From the NCBI RefSeq assembly GCF_014048475.1, contig NZ_NWUS01000001.1:248001-312000 (forward strand): a stretch of DNA of 64,000 nt, given 5' to 3'. Below the pieces are notes generated by a model. It saw nothing but the letters and a program-made list of their open reading frames with translations. It had not been told where the DNA came from and searched no databases. Shown piece after piece: positions 45,594 to 59,001 of this stretch. Source of the DNA: Bombella favorum. GTDB taxonomy: Bacteria; Pseudomonadota; Alphaproteobacteria; Acetobacterales; Acetobacteraceae. A program made the position numbers and the translations under genes. The stretch's first letter is position 1. The number at the start of each line of letters is the position of its first letter.

Positions 45594-48179
45594 TCAGCGT
45601 TTCTCCACGATGGGTGAAATGATGAATCCGGCTTCGTGGACAGGAGAAATAGTATTACCATCTCTAGTAATTACTACATTGGCTTCAAGAGAACCATTCA
45701 GCCGCATATCATGCCTTTTCATGATCTGGCGCTTTACTATAGGGAAACGTTGAAGAAGCTTGTCAAAATCAGCTCTAGGAATGGCAAGCATGTGGGAGAA
45801 TTGTAGGGAGCGAACGGTATTATGGGCTCTTTGCCCCTGAATATGACTATTAGCTCCGATTAGGTCCCCTGCTCCCAGCATGACTTCTTGCGTTTCTGAA
45901 CTAGTAGATGATTCAACAAGGCCAGCAACCTGTGCATAAATAGTACGAATACGTTCACCTTTACGGATCAGGATTTCCCCTGGTGAAAGGAAGCAGATAA
46001 ACACTCGCCCAGCCAGATCATGGAGAGCTGCATCTGGTACACCATTAAAGGCCGGGAATGATCTTAACCGCTGCTCGATACCACTGCGAAGATTGAAACG
46101 CAGCGGGGTATCGAGCCGGTTTCTTTGCCGCTCGATGGATTGATGAAGCTCACGATGCAGCTCCTGCGAGATGAGATTATCTTTTGCGAGCGTAGCGTAT
46201 TCTTCATCCTCCAAACGTAGCGCAATTTGGCGTAGAAGACGCCCTTCTAACGCTTCGGAATAACCAGAATAATGCAGGCGTAGCGTTGCCAAGGCATCGT
46301 CCAAAAGTTTGCGTTGCCTGCCTAGTACCTCAGACACGATCTCTGTAATACGGAGCCCTAAGGTGGGTTCCATACGTTCCCGAACAAAACGGATTAGGGA
46401 TGTTGAAACCAGATGAGAAATAATTAACGTTTCAAAACGCTCCATCATACAGATTGTCAGGGGGCGATCTATATGGAAGCGTCTATGTAGCATTTGGGCC
46501 AGACGAAGACGCCATGAAGGTTGAAGGCTCTTACGGCGTGTTTTGACATACCCATACCGTCCTTCCAGCTGGGTCGCATCCACAATGGCCTCGGTCGCAC
46601 GTAATAATGTCTCAATTACCCGACGACTAGACATTCCCTGAACGCGGAAAAGGTCCAGCAACAGAGAGCGTTCTTGATTGGCAATAGTTAGCAACGCCAT
46701 ATTGACGCGGTCTTTGTCAGTCAGAGCGGTTTCAAAGTTATTGCTGGCTTTTTCTTTTTCAGCACGTTGCTCAAGGCGGCTGATTACTCCCCCCCGTGTA
46801 CGGGCACCAAAGCTTAGCTCATCAGATACATGGGCCACACGTTGGGCGACATGACTCAACCCGATACCAATGATCTGATTTCGTAACGCCTCATCAACGG
46901 GAGACAGCCTATCCAGTTTCAGGAAGAGAACGAGAGAGCGTAAGGTCGTGCCATTAACAAGAAGTGTCGTTAACACGAATCCCGTGGCCACAATCCCAAC
47001 AAAATGGGTGATGGAATCATTAATATGGGGGTTTTCATTTACAGCTAACGCTAGAGCCAGCGTAATAGCTCCTCGTAGCCCCCCCCATGCCATGGTTGTT
47101 TTAAAGCGCAAAGGTACAGGCGGCGAAAGTCTGGTGATGATAAGAAGTGGTAAAAGGCCAAAAATGACTGCCGCTCTGGCAATTAGTCCGGCGAGACTGG
47201 CAATGAGGATTAGGAGTAAATCCCATTTCGTCATGCCGATCATCATACGAGGGACAAGCATAGCAGCCAGCATGAAAACAAGCGTACTGGCCCAGAACTC
47301 AATCTGTTCCCAGAGCTCCCGAAGGAAGCGCCATGTCTGCGGGCGGAACGTTGATGGACCGAAGGCAGAGATGGTTAGACCAGCAGAAGCTGTTGCTACA
47401 ACGCCAGAAAATCCCAGAATGTCATCACAAAGAATATACACCCCATAGGGTAATACGAGGGAAAGTGTAATTTCGGCGGCAGGAAATCCGCTGATGGCAG
47501 TAATCATGACCAGGGTTAGCCGTGCTACGGCGACACCGATGATGACGGCACCGGCAAAATTGGTCAGGAAGTCGATGCAGGCTTCACTGAAGCTGATCTG
47601 ATGATGAGCCGTAATGGCTGCAACAAGAATAGTAAAGATAGCAATGGCGGCTGCATCGTTTAGCAAAGCCTCCCCTTCCACCAAACGACTTAGCCGGGCG
47701 GCGGCACCAATTTCCCGGAAAATACTGGCCACAGCGGAAGGGTCTGTCGTGGCAACAATAGCACCAAGTAGTAAGCAGGCGATGAGACTCTGTTGTGCAA
47801 AGGGATATAAAGCGAAACCGATCGTTGCTGTGGAGACTATGACCGCCACGATGGCTAGTAGTAGTACCGTAGCAATTTCGTGCGTCAGACTACGGACATT
47901 GATTCCCATGGCCCCCTGAAAAACCAGAAGCGGCAGGAAGATAAGTAGGAAGCCCTCACTGCTTATAGGAAAAGACAGCAAGGCCCCTGCAGGCCCTTCC
48001 AGTAGGTCTAACCCCATGGAATTATTAACAAGAGACGATGCGGCCCCCAGTCCTATTCCTAGAACAGCAATGATAACCGTTTCCGGCAGATTGATCTTCT
48101 TGGCCAAGGGCGGAATGAAGCTGATGAGAAAAAGGAGGAAAACAAGGGTCAGAAGAACAGCTGCTAGCCCTATTTCCAT
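45594..48179 (-). CDS. Na+/H+ exchanger (CPA1) with C-terminal cyclic-nucleotide-binding-like domain
   Basis: This 861-residue protein has an N-terminal CPA1 exchanger domain of about 12 helices (residues 1-410), with ATTDPSAVASIFREIGAAAR and EGEALLNDAAAI as the ion-binding region (Asn174-Asp175). A long cytosolic helical region follows (about 430-700). The tail has a cNMP-binding fold (about 715-830) with FLSPGEILIRKGERIRTIYA and GAGDLIGANSHIQG. Exchangers of this architecture adjust pH or sodium and may respond to a cyclic nucleotide; here the typical phosphate-binding RxA motif is not obvious (GQRAHNTVRS), so ligand binding is uncertain. Confidence 0.87.
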   Translation of the reverse strand: MEIGLAAVLLTLVFLLFLISFIPPLAKKINLPETVIIAVLGIGLGAASSLVNNSMGLDLLEGPAGALLSFPISSEGFLLIFLPLLVFQGAMGINVRSLTHEIATVLLLAIVAVIVSTATIGFALYPFAQQSLIACLLLGAIVATTDPSAVASIFREIGAAARLSRLVEGEALLNDAAAIAIFTILVAAITAHHQISFSEACIDFLTNFAGAVIIGVAVARLTLVMITAISGFPAAEITLSLVLPYGVYILCDDILGFSGVVATASAGLTISAFGPSTFRPQTWRFLRELWEQIEFWASTLVFMLAAMLVPRMMIGMTKWDLLLILIASLAGLIARAAVIFGLLPLLIITRLSPPVPLRFKTTMAWGGLRGAITLALALAVNENPHINDSITHFVGIVATGFVLTTLLVNGTTLRSLVLFLKLDRLSPVDEALRNQIIGIGLSHVAQRVAHVSDELSFGARTRGGVISRLEQRAEKEKASNNFETALTDKDRVNMALLTIANQERSLLLDLFRVQGMSSRRVIETLLRATEAIVDATQLEGRYGYVKTRRKSLQPSWRLRLAQMLHRRFHIDRPLTICMMERFETLIISHLVSTSLIRFVRERMEPTLGLRITEIVSEVLGRQRKLLDDALATLRLHYSGYSEALEGRLLRQIALRLEDEEYATLAKDNLISQELHRELHQSIERQRNRLDTPLRFNLRSGIEQRLRSFPAFNGVPDAALHDLAGRVFICFLSPGEILIRKGERIRTIYAQVAGLVESSTSSETQEVMLGAGDLIGANSHIQGQRAHNTVRSLQFSHMLAIPRADFDKLLQRFPIVKRQIMKRHDMRLNGSLEANVVITRDGNTISPVHEAGFIISPIVEKR

Positions 48180-48228
48180 CTGATGTCCCCTTTCTCACCC
48201 TCTGATATTCTGGTCGGAGAGTAAGCGT

Positions 48229-48260
48229 AAAACCCCCGTCAGGCAAGCCTTACAGGGGTT
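48229..48260 (-). terminator. Rho-independent terminator of glmS
   Basis: A GC-rich hairpin (AACCCC...GGGGTT outer stem, AGGC/GCCT inner stem) lies just downstream of glmS on the minus strand and is followed there by TTTTA. Confidence 0.8.
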
Positions 48261-48307
48261 CATTACCTGTTTTCCATCTTCAGCGGGATGTAAACAGAAG
48301 GTGCCCT

Positions 48308-50131
48308 TTACTCCACAGTGACAGACTTGGCCAGATTGCGAGGCTGGTCCACATCCGTACCCTTCAGCAGAGCCACTTCATAGGCTAGAATCTGTACCGG
48401 GATGGTGTAAAGAATGGGAGCAGCAAAAGCACTGACATCTGGAAGGATGACAATATGCTCAGCAATATCCTTCAGTCGCTCGGCCCCTTTTGCATCTGTG
48501 AAGACAAGAATGCACCCACCACGAGCACGGGCTTCTTGAAGGTTGGAGAGTGTTTTGTCGAATAAAATGGTAGACGGAGCAATAGCTACTACCGGCACGC
48601 TCGGATCAATTAGGCTGATAGGACCGTGCTTCAGTTCTCCAGCGGCATAGGCTTCGGCGTGGATGTAGCTGATTTCTTTAAGCTTTAATGCTCCCTCCTG
48701 TGCTACAGGCATGCAGATACCACGCCCCAGATACAGGACATCACGAGCCTGAGCGATGACCCGGGCCATAGTACGTATCTGGTCGAAAAGGCCAAGCACC
48801 TCCATGGCGTGAGAAGGAAGATCAAGCAGATTGTCCGTCAGTTCCCGCTCTTTTTGCTCATCAAGCAGTCCACGTTGACGGGCAAAATCAATGGTCAGAG
48901 CCGCAAGAACGGATAGTTGAGCTGTAAAGGCCTTGGTAGAGGCAACGGATATCTCCGGGCCGGCTACCATACCTAGAACAAGATCGCTTTCTCGGCCCAT
49001 GGTGGAATGTTCTACATTTAGGATCGAGACAATATTCTGCCCTGCTCCCTTGAGTTCCCTCAACACACCGAGTGTATCGGCCGTCTCACCGGACTGCGAT
49101 ATCAGCAGGGCAAGCCCTTTATCCGGCTGTGGCGGGTTGCGGTAACGCAACTCCGAAGCGACATCAATATCCACCGGTAGCCGAGCAAGCTCCTCGAGCC
49201 AATAACGCCCAACCATACCAGCATAAAAAGCCGAACCGCAGGCTGTAATAGTGGCGCGGGAGAGTGTGGCAACATCAAATGGCATGTCAGGCAGCGCAAT
49301 GCGGCGTGTTACCGGATCGACGATACGCTGAAGAGTTTGACCAATGGCAACAGGATGTTCATGCAGTTCCTTCTCCATGAAGTGCCGGTATCCATCTTTG
49401 CCGATCTGTCCTGTCGTCAAAGAAGCGGTTTGAACAGGACGTTCAACGACTTTGCCCTGCCCGTCCAGAATCTCAACATGATCCTGCGTTAGGACGCACC
49501 AGTCCCCATCCTCTAGGTAGGTTATCCGGTTGGACAGTGGTGCCAGTGCCAGGCTGTCGGAGCCGAGAAACATTTCGCCTTCGCCATACCCGATGGCCAA
49601 AGGAGCCCCATGACGAGCGCCAATGAGAAGATTGTCATGTCCCTCAAAGATCATGCCAATGGCGTAGGCCCCCTGGAGTTGACGGATTGTTGCAAAGGCA
49701 GCTTCTTTTGGAGACATGCCCTGTTGCATATACTCATCTAGAAGATGGGCGACGGCCTCTGAATCAGTTTCAGTTTTAAAGGTGCGGCCCTTAGCTTCCA
49801 AAGCGTTTTTTAAATCTGCGAAATTCTCGATAATGCCATTATGGACAATGGCTACCTGACCAACCCTATGGGGATGAGCATTGTTAGTGGTTGGAGCCCC
49901 GTGAGTAGCCCAACGGGTATGGCCAATGCCTGTTGTACCTGCAAGGGGGGTATTTTCTAGAGCATTTTTCAGATTATCTAGCTTTCCCGCAGCACGGCAA
50001 CATGCAAGGCGGCCATGTTCTACAGTTGCAATCCCGGAGGAATCGTACCCGCGATATTCTAAGCGGCGGAGTCCTTCAAAGATGATCGGAGTAGCAGGAC
50101 GGTGTCCAACGACGCCACAAATACCACACAT
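48308..50131 (-). CDS. glmS: Glutamine-fructose-6-phosphate aminotransferase
   Basis: This 607-residue enzyme makes glucosamine-6-phosphate for peptidoglycan and LPS. It starts MCGICGVVGH, with Cys2 the glutaminase nucleophile. Two SIS domains follow, with SQSGETADTLGVLREL and ESDLVLGMVAGPEISVASTK, and the sequence ends LAKSVTVE as in the family. The start overlaps the glmU stop by ATGA, so glmU-glmS is one operon. No glmS ribozyme is seen, as expected outside Firmicutes. Confidence 0.97.
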   Translation of the reverse strand: MCGICGVVGHRPATPIIFEGLRRLEYRGYDSSGIATVEHGRLACCRAAGKLDNLKNALENTPLAGTTGIGHTRWATHGAPTTNNAHPHRVGQVAIVHNGIIENFADLKNALEAKGRTFKTETDSEAVAHLLDEYMQQGMSPKEAAFATIRQLQGAYAIGMIFEGHDNLLIGARHGAPLAIGYGEGEMFLGSDSLALAPLSNRITYLEDGDWCVLTQDHVEILDGQGKVVERPVQTASLTTGQIGKDGYRHFMEKELHEHPVAIGQTLQRIVDPVTRRIALPDMPFDVATLSRATITACGSAFYAGMVGRYWLEELARLPVDIDVASELRYRNPPQPDKGLALLISQSGETADTLGVLRELKGAGQNIVSILNVEHSTMGRESDLVLGMVAGPEISVASTKAFTAQLSVLAALTIDFARQRGLLDEQKERELTDNLLDLPSHAMEVLGLFDQIRTMARVIAQARDVLYLGRGICMPVAQEGALKLKEISYIHAEAYAAGELKHGPISLIDPSVPVVAIAPSTILFDKTLSNLQEARARGGCILVFTDAKGAERLKDIAEHIVILPDVSAFAAPILYTIPVQILAYEVALLKGTDVDQPRNLAKSVTVE

Positions 50132-51459
50132 CAGCCCTGTTCCTTCTTTTTCCGTAGTGCCTGCTGAAGGGCTCTCCCCTTGCCTGCCTTATTTTCCTGC
50201 CGTGCCCGCCCGAAAGCAAGAGCCCCAGATGGCACAGCCTGTGTAATGACGCTGCCAGCAGCTGTCATGGCGTCATCTTCGATTTGAACCGGTGCCACCA
50301 TGATACTGTTAGAGCCGATGAAGCAATGGTCGCCAATAGTGGTTCTATGCTTGAAAACACCATCATAATTGCAGGTAATGCTACCAGCTCCGATATTGCT
50401 CATCTTTCCTATTTTAGCATCACCCAGATAAGTTAGATGATTTACTTTACTGCCAACGCCTAGATCGGTGTTTTTGAGTTCCACGAAATTACCGATATGA
50501 CTATTTTCATGGCAAACCGTGCCAGGACGTAACCGGGCATAGGGGCCAATCGTAGCACCATTCTTCACAAGACAGCCTTCTAGATGAGAGAAGGCACGGA
50601 TTAAGCAACCTTCTTCCAACGTAACGCCCGGCCCGATAAACACGTTGGGTTCAATTACGACATCACGGGCAATGACTGTGTCAGGATCAAGGAAGATGCT
50701 TGAGGGGTTAATAAGGGTTGCCCCCTGTTCTAGGGCGTTCTGCCTTAATCTTTGCTGTAGCCGGTTTTCTGCTTGTGCCAGTTCGGCACGAGAGTTGATG
50801 CCCGCTAGTTCTTCTTCAGTGCCTTCCACGCAACTGACCCGCCCTTCTTTGGCTGCCAGAGCAACAATATCTGTTAGGTAATATTCATTTTGGGCATTTT
50901 CGGGAGTAATGCGGCTCAACCAGTTTTTTAGATGGGCAACATCCGCACACATCATGCCAGCATTGCAAAGTGTAATACTGCGCTCTGCAGCAGACGCATC
51001 CTTGAACTCAACAATACGCTCTACGTGCCCCTCTACTCCCGTTACGATCCTACCATAATGCCCGGCTACTACAGGGCGCATACCCAAGAGAGATAGGATA
51101 TGTCTTCCTTCATGAGCATTCAGCAAGCGTTGCATTGTATTTGCTGTCAGTAAGGGATTATCCGCATATAGAATAATAGCTTTACCATCATTCAGCATGT
51201 CCACGCCTATTTTGGCAGCATGGCCCGTCCCTAAACGGTCATACTGGATGACTGTCTCGTGAGGAGAAACTTGTTGGGCTAGTTCATCCATGCCCGGCCC
51301 GATAACAACTACGATACGGTCTACAATCTGTCGGGCTGTTTCGATGAGATGCCAGATCATGGGACGATTTCCCAGACGCTGCATGGCCTTGGGGAGCCGA
51401 GACTTCATGCGCGTTCCCATACCGGCAGCCAAAATGACAGCAGTGGTGGTAGAACTCAT
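50131..51459 (-). CDS. glmU: Bifunctional N-acetylglucosamine-1-phosphate uridyltransferase / acetyltransferase
   Basis: This 442-residue enzyme makes UDP-N-acetylglucosamine in two steps. The N-terminal uridyltransferase has LAAGMGTRMKSRLPKAMQRL. The C-terminal left-handed beta-helix has hexapeptide repeats and the acetyltransferase motif NYDGVFKHRTTIGDHCFIGS. It is slightly shorter than the E. coli enzyme, as is common. It is translationally coupled to glmS. Confidence 0.96.
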   Translation of the reverse strand: MSSTTTAVILAAGMGTRMKSRLPKAMQRLGNRPMIWHLIETARQIVDRIVVVIGPGMDELAQQVSPHETVIQYDRLGTGHAAKIGVDMLNDGKAIILYADNPLLTANTMQRLLNAHEGRHILSLLGMRPVVAGHYGRIVTGVEGHVERIVEFKDASAAERSITLCNAGMMCADVAHLKNWLSRITPENAQNEYYLTDIVALAAKEGRVSCVEGTEEELAGINSRAELAQAENRLQQRLRQNALEQGATLINPSSIFLDPDTVIARDVVIEPNVFIGPGVTLEEGCLIRAFSHLEGCLVKNGATIGPYARLRPGTVCHENSHIGNFVELKNTDLGVGSKVNHLTYLGDAKIGKMSNIGAGSITCNYDGVFKHRTTIGDHCFIGSNSIMVAPVQIEDDAMTAAGSVITQAVPSGALAFGRARQENKAGKGRALQQALRKKKEQG

Positions 51460-51508
51460 AGGTCAGGTCTCCTTGGGGTATTTGAACAGGCTTATCGTGT
51501 AAAAAGGC

Positions 51509-54839
<3,331 letters not shown>

Positions 54840-54957
54840 TTACTCCGGTTAGCTGAGAGCTCTGATAAGCGAATATACTGTCAGAACCCTTCCCTGACCA
54901 GTGCTGTCGCCCGTGTTATCCCGAAAACCGTAAGAAAAGTGCCGTATCCCCGTTTAG

Positions 54958-56058
54958 TTATGCTGGATGGAGAGTGCCATCATGAACGTGAAAGAAAGAG
55001 GCAACTTTTTTGATGGGAGCAAAAGGTTCTGCTTCCGTCCCGGTCAAGATGGTTGTTGTTTTCAGAGCGGAGAGACTTTCCATCAAAATGATACGGCGAC
55101 GCTCATCAAGGTGGGTTAAAGGTTCATCTAGCAATATAACCGGAGCATGTCCCCAAATTCTACTGATGGCATAAGCGTGCGACAAGATAACGCTAAGGAG
55201 CATAATTTTCTTTTGTCCACTACTAGACTGAGATGCTTCACGGCCAGTCATGGAATCTTGCAGAGTCATGTCTGCCTTATGCGCCCCGATAGATGTGCTT
55301 TTACGGGCTCGGTCCTGCTCCCGTGATTGTTGCAAGGCATGGCACAGCCTGTCTTCAACCTCCAGTGCTGGACTGGTCTTCAGAGCGGCGGCAATGGGGC
55401 AATGTAGGTTCAGAATTGTTTGGGGGAAGACTTCATTACCGAAGGGGGTTTCAGCCAACGTTTCGACAAGGTGCAGACGAGCCGCAGTAGCTGCAACGGC
55501 ATGACGGCTTATTGATCCCTCCAGTGAGGTCAGCCAAGCGGTTTCGTGGGGCTGTTCCAGAAGGACACGGTTCCGACTCATGACGGAACGTTCATGGGCC
55601 ATAAGCTGTTGGGTGTGGTCGGGGAGAAGCGCTACGGTTAACCGGTCCAGAAAACGTCTTCGGCTGGAGGCCCCTTCCAAAAAGAGGCGCTCCATTTGCG
55701 GTGTTAGCCAGACGCAAGAATATAGGTGGGCAATTTCTGAGAGGGTCTTCGTCCGTTCACCATCAAGGAGAAAGACACGCCTTCCCCGCCCTTCTGCTAG
55801 ACCGGTAGATAATTGGAACTGTTGTCCATTTCTATCCAGATGAGCGGCGATACCCCACTGGGTTGCCCCGTGACGGGGCAGTACATGAGCGGGTGATCCC
55901 AAAAGCCCCCGCCCTGGAGCAAGCAGGGAGAGAGCTTCTAGAAAATTGGTCTTGCCGCTGCCATTTTCTCCTGTCAGGACAGAGAGAGCTTTTGATGGCT
56001 CCCAGACGCAATGTCTGTAATTACGAAAATCCGTTAATGTCAGACGTTGCAGGTTCAA
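54958..56058 (-). CDS. recF: DNA replication and repair protein RecF
   Basis: This 366-residue SMC-like ATPase has Walker A TGENGSGKTN (residues 29-38), the signature SSSGQKKIMLLSVILSHA and Walker B VILLDEPLTHLDERRR. It helps load RecA at gapped DNA. The gene follows dnaN with nine bases between. Confidence 0.95.
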   Translation of the reverse strand: MNLQRLTLTDFRNYRHCVWEPSKALSVLTGENGSGKTNFLEALSLLAPGRGLLGSPAHVLPRHGATQWGIAAHLDRNGQQFQLSTGLAEGRGRRVFLLDGERTKTLSEIAHLYSCVWLTPQMERLFLEGASSRRRFLDRLTVALLPDHTQQLMAHERSVMSRNRVLLEQPHETAWLTSLEGSISRHAVAATAARLHLVETLAETPFGNEVFPQTILNLHCPIAAALKTSPALEVEDRLCHALQQSREQDRARKSTSIGAHKADMTLQDSMTGREASQSSSGQKKIMLLSVILSHAYAISRIWGHAPVILLDEPLTHLDERRRIILMESLSALKTTTILTGTEAEPFAPIKKVASFFHVHDGTLHPA

Positions 56059-56067
56059 GGAGACCGT

Positions 56068-57192
56068 TCAAACTCTGATGGGCATAAGGACATACAAAGC
56101 TGCTGGCTGACTAGTATCGCGGATCAGTGTTGGAGATGAACTGTCTGCGAAGGCAAATTCGGCCTCAACATCAATCTGATCCGTGATATCCGTCAGGTAC
56201 CGAGCTTGGAAGCCAATTTCCATGTCATCACTACCATAAGTGACGCTACTCTCATCCAGTTCTTCCTGAGCAATACCCTGATCGGGGTTGGTAGCTGAAA
56301 GAGTTAGATGATTCTTGGTGATGGTCAGTTTCACAGGGCGATGACGTTCCTGACTGATGGCCGCCACACGTCCTACGGCTGCTGCAAGGTCCTGCTTAGT
56401 AACACGCAGGAGGCGTGAATTGGACTGGGGAATGACCCGGGTATATTCCGGGAAGGTGCCATCCACCAGTTTGGACGTCAGAAGAATAGAGCCGATGCGG
56501 AACTGTATGCGTGTCTCGGACAGGGCTACTTCTACAGAAGCTTCGTCATTGTCTAGTAATTTCCGAACTTCTGTAACTGTTTTGCGTGGAACGATGATCC
56601 CTGGCATTTCTTTGACGCCAAACGGTGCAGGAACATCAACCTTGGCCAGCCGGTGTCCATCGGTGGCAACAGCTCTTAGATAGTTTTTCTTTCCTTCCAG
56701 TACAATATGGAGATAAATGCCGTTTAGGTAGTAACGAGTTTCCTCGTTAGACATGGCAAAGCGGGTGCGGTCAATCAGCCCTCTTAGATCACCTCCCTGA
56801 ATGGTGAAGTGGTGAGGAAGATCACCAGCAACCATGGCCGGGAAATCGTCCACAGGCAGGACATTCAGACTTGTTTCATACCGCCCAGCCCTCAACTGCA
56901 GGGGGCTTTCCGAATCTATCTGCGTAAACTCGATCAACGAACCATCGGTGAGCTTACGGACAATCTCAAAAAGGACAGCAGCAGGAACGGTGACAGCACC
57001 CGCTTGCGTGGCCTCAGAAGAGATTTCTTCAACAACGGCAATTTCCATATCCGTTGCTGTTAGGCGCAAAAATTCACCGTCATGCTCCATCAGCACATTG
57101 GCGAGAATGGGGATGGTGTTCCGTTTTTCAGCTACACCCTGAATGTGAGACAATGCACGCAGGAGCGGCGCGCGATCAACCGTGAACTTCAT
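56068..57192 (-). CDS. dnaN: DNA polymerase III beta subunit (sliding clamp)
   Basis: This 374-residue processivity clamp has three repeated clamp domains. Recognisable segments are MKFTVDRAPLLRALSHIQGV at the start, RYYLNGIYLHI and VATDGHRLAKVDVP in the middle, and the C-terminal ALYVLMPIRV, which ends in the usual MPIR. The start and length are standard. Confidence 0.97.
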   Translation of the reverse strand: MKFTVDRAPLLRALSHIQGVAEKRNTIPILANVLMEHDGEFLRLTATDMEIAVVEEISSEATQAGAVTVPAAVLFEIVRKLTDGSLIEFTQIDSESPLQLRAGRYETSLNVLPVDDFPAMVAGDLPHHFTIQGGDLRGLIDRTRFAMSNEETRYYLNGIYLHIVLEGKKNYLRAVATDGHRLAKVDVPAPFGVKEMPGIIVPRKTVTEVRKLLDNDEASVEVALSETRIQFRIGSILLTSKLVDGTFPEYTRVIPQSNSRLLRVTKQDLAAAVGRVAAISQERHRPVKLTITKNHLTLSATNPDQGIAQEELDESSVTYGSDDMEIGFQARYLTDITDQIDVEAEFAFADSSSPTLIRDTSQPAALYVLMPIRV

Positions 57193-57266
57193 GACAACCC
57201 CAAAGCCTTATCGGGAAGAGTAATATGTCTCTCTAGCAAAATAAGAACATGCTTGAAAAGCCATCT

Positions 57267-58715
57267 TCAGCTTTCTAGCATATGGCGGAGCAGTTCGACG
57301 CTTTCGGCTAGACCGGGGTCCTGCTCCATCAATTCTGAAATGCGGTTTACAGCGTGCATGACGGTTGTATGGTCCCGATTACCAAATTTGCGACCAATTT
57401 CTGGCAAGCTACGGCTTGTAAGTTGCTTGGCCAGATACATGGCAATCTGCCGAGGACGGGCAACGGCTCGTGCTCGACGTGCAGAGGACATGTCTGTTAG
57501 GCGGATATTGAAATGTTCTGCCACCTTACGTTGAATCTCATCAATCGTAACACGACGCTCATGGGCCTTGAGCATGTCCTTCAGGACATCCTGTGTCGAT
57601 TCCAGTGTCACAGGGCGACCAACGAGATCGGCATGTGCAATAAGGCGATTTAGGGCCCCTTCCAGCTCCCGGACATTGGTGGTAATTTTATGGGCCAAAT
57701 ACTCCAGAACCTTAGGGGGAACTGGCGTTCCAGAAGCTTTGGCTTTTGCTTCCAGAATGGAAATTCGCAACTCGAATGTTGTGGCATGAATATCCGCCAC
57801 CATACCGCAGCCCAGTCGTGTGCGGAGCCTGTCTTCCAGACCAGAAAGATCTGAGGGACTCTTATCAGCACTAACGATGATCTGCCGCCCAGCATCTACC
57901 AGCGCATTAAATGTATGGAAGAACTCTTCCTGCGTGCTGTTTTTTCCAATCAGGAACTGGAGGTCATCAATCATCAGCACATCGACTGACCGGAGCTGCT
58001 CCTTGAATTCCATCTGTGATTTGGATTGCATGGAAGCGATAAAACGGTACATAAATTTCTCGGCGGACATGTAGGCGACCGAAATATTTCCCCGTTCAAT
58101 CAACTTAAGGCCAATAGCATGCATGAGATGCGTCTTGCCAAGACCTACCCCACCATAAAGGAAAAGGGGATTAAAGCCGGGACTAGCTGGATGGTCTGCT
58201 ACGCGCCCCGCACAGGCATAGGCAAATTCATTGGGTTTGCCGACAACGAAATTATCGAACGTAAACCGCCGGTCCAGCGGGACAGCCAGGTCGTTCCGAA
58301 CCTCATTTGTTGAAGTGGGTACCGCTATAGTCGCCTCTTCACGTTCTAAAGCAGCAGCGTCTTCACTGGCCATAGCACTGACAGAAGAACTGTGAGCAGC
58401 ACTGCCACTACTAGCCTGAGGTAGATCATCCATAGCTGCTGCACGCTGTGCTTTTTTGTCGATACGAAGTTCAACATGCTGGACGACCGGGTTTTCTTCG
58501 CGCCACAAAGACTGAAGACGCTGGCCATATTGTGCACGGACCCAATCTCTTAGGAAGCGTTCCGGCAGGTAGAGTGTGATTTCGTCATCATCCAGTGGCC
58601 CCAAAGTGATGCGCTGGATCCACATCCGATATTCCACATCACCGACCTCACTTTTCAGACGGTCGCAGATGCGTAACCAGGATATTTTAAGGGCAGAACC
58701 ATCAGAAGAGGCCAT
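57267..58715 (-). CDS. dnaA: Chromosomal replication initiator DnaA
   Basis: I prefer the ATG at 58715 (AGGA seven bases before), giving 482 residues; an in-frame TTG at 58775 would add 20. Domain I begins at ISWLRICDRLKSEVGDVEYR. The AAA+ core has Walker A GGVGLGKTHLMHAIG and Walker B VLMIDDLQFL. The DNA-binding domain IV ends with GNRDHTTVMHAVNRISEL, which reads DnaA boxes. It binds oriC and opens the duplex. About 290 bases separate it from rpsT; I did not find a cluster of TTATCCACA boxes there. Confidence 0.97.
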   Translation of the reverse strand: MASSDGSALKISWLRICDRLKSEVGDVEYRMWIQRITLGPLDDDEITLYLPERFLRDWVRAQYGQRLQSLWREENPVVQHVELRIDKKAQRAAAMDDLPQASSGSAAHSSSVSAMASEDAAALEREEATIAVPTSTNEVRNDLAVPLDRRFTFDNFVVGKPNEFAYACAGRVADHPASPGFNPLFLYGGVGLGKTHLMHAIGLKLIERGNISVAYMSAEKFMYRFIASMQSKSQMEFKEQLRSVDVLMIDDLQFLIGKNSTQEEFFHTFNALVDAGRQIIVSADKSPSDLSGLEDRLRTRLGCGMVADIHATTFELRISILEAKAKASGTPVPPKVLEYLAHKITTNVRELEGALNRLIAHADLVGRPVTLESTQDVLKDMLKAHERRVTIDEIQRKVAEHFNIRLTDMSSARRARAVARPRQIAMYLAKQLTSRSLPEIGRKFGNRDHTTVMHAVNRISELMEQDPGLAESVELLRHMLES

Positions 58716-58916
58716 AGCAGCGTCCTGGGACTGAGCTTTTTCCACTTCTGATCTCCGTACTTTGTAGTCTGGCAAACCTCCAGTCAGGGTAGAACCCGCT
58801 GGAAGGGGTAATCAAGTGTTTTTGCCGGCGTGGTGGATATCCCGTCACACTACCTTAACCTTCATGGAAGGAAAAGCCTGTTCAGGGTTATATCCCTATC
58901 ACTCCTTACGGACGGC

Positions 58917-58945
58917 AAAAAAAGAACGCGCCCACAGCGGGCGCG
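58917..58945 (-). terminator. Rho-independent terminator of rpsT
   Basis: The stem CGCGCCC/GGGCGCG with a five-base loop is followed on the minus strand by TTCTTTTTTT. It ends the rpsT transcript before dnaA, so dnaA must have its own promoter between about 58720 and 58915. Confidence 0.85.
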
Positions 58946-58952
58946 CCCAGAA

Positions 58953-58978
58953 CCGCTTCATCAGGAATGATGAAGCGG
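58953..58978. repeat. Second perfect hairpin downstream of rpsT
   Basis: An 11-base-pair perfect stem, CCGCTTCATCA/TGATGAAGCGG, with a GGAA loop lies between rpsT and its terminator. It may protect the mRNA 3' end or assist termination. Confidence 0.6.
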
Positions 58979-59001
58979 GCCATTCTGCTTTGATCAGTTG
59001 A

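Noticed and set aside
48308-50131. glmS ribozyme upstream of glmS
   Set aside because: glmS starts within the end of glmU, leaving no space for the ribozyme, and that element is a Firmicutes feature.
58716-59001. Possible oriC between dnaA and rpsT
   Set aside because: No cluster of DnaA boxes or AT-rich unwinding element was seen; the space is taken up by the rpsT terminator, a second hairpin and the dnaA promoter region.
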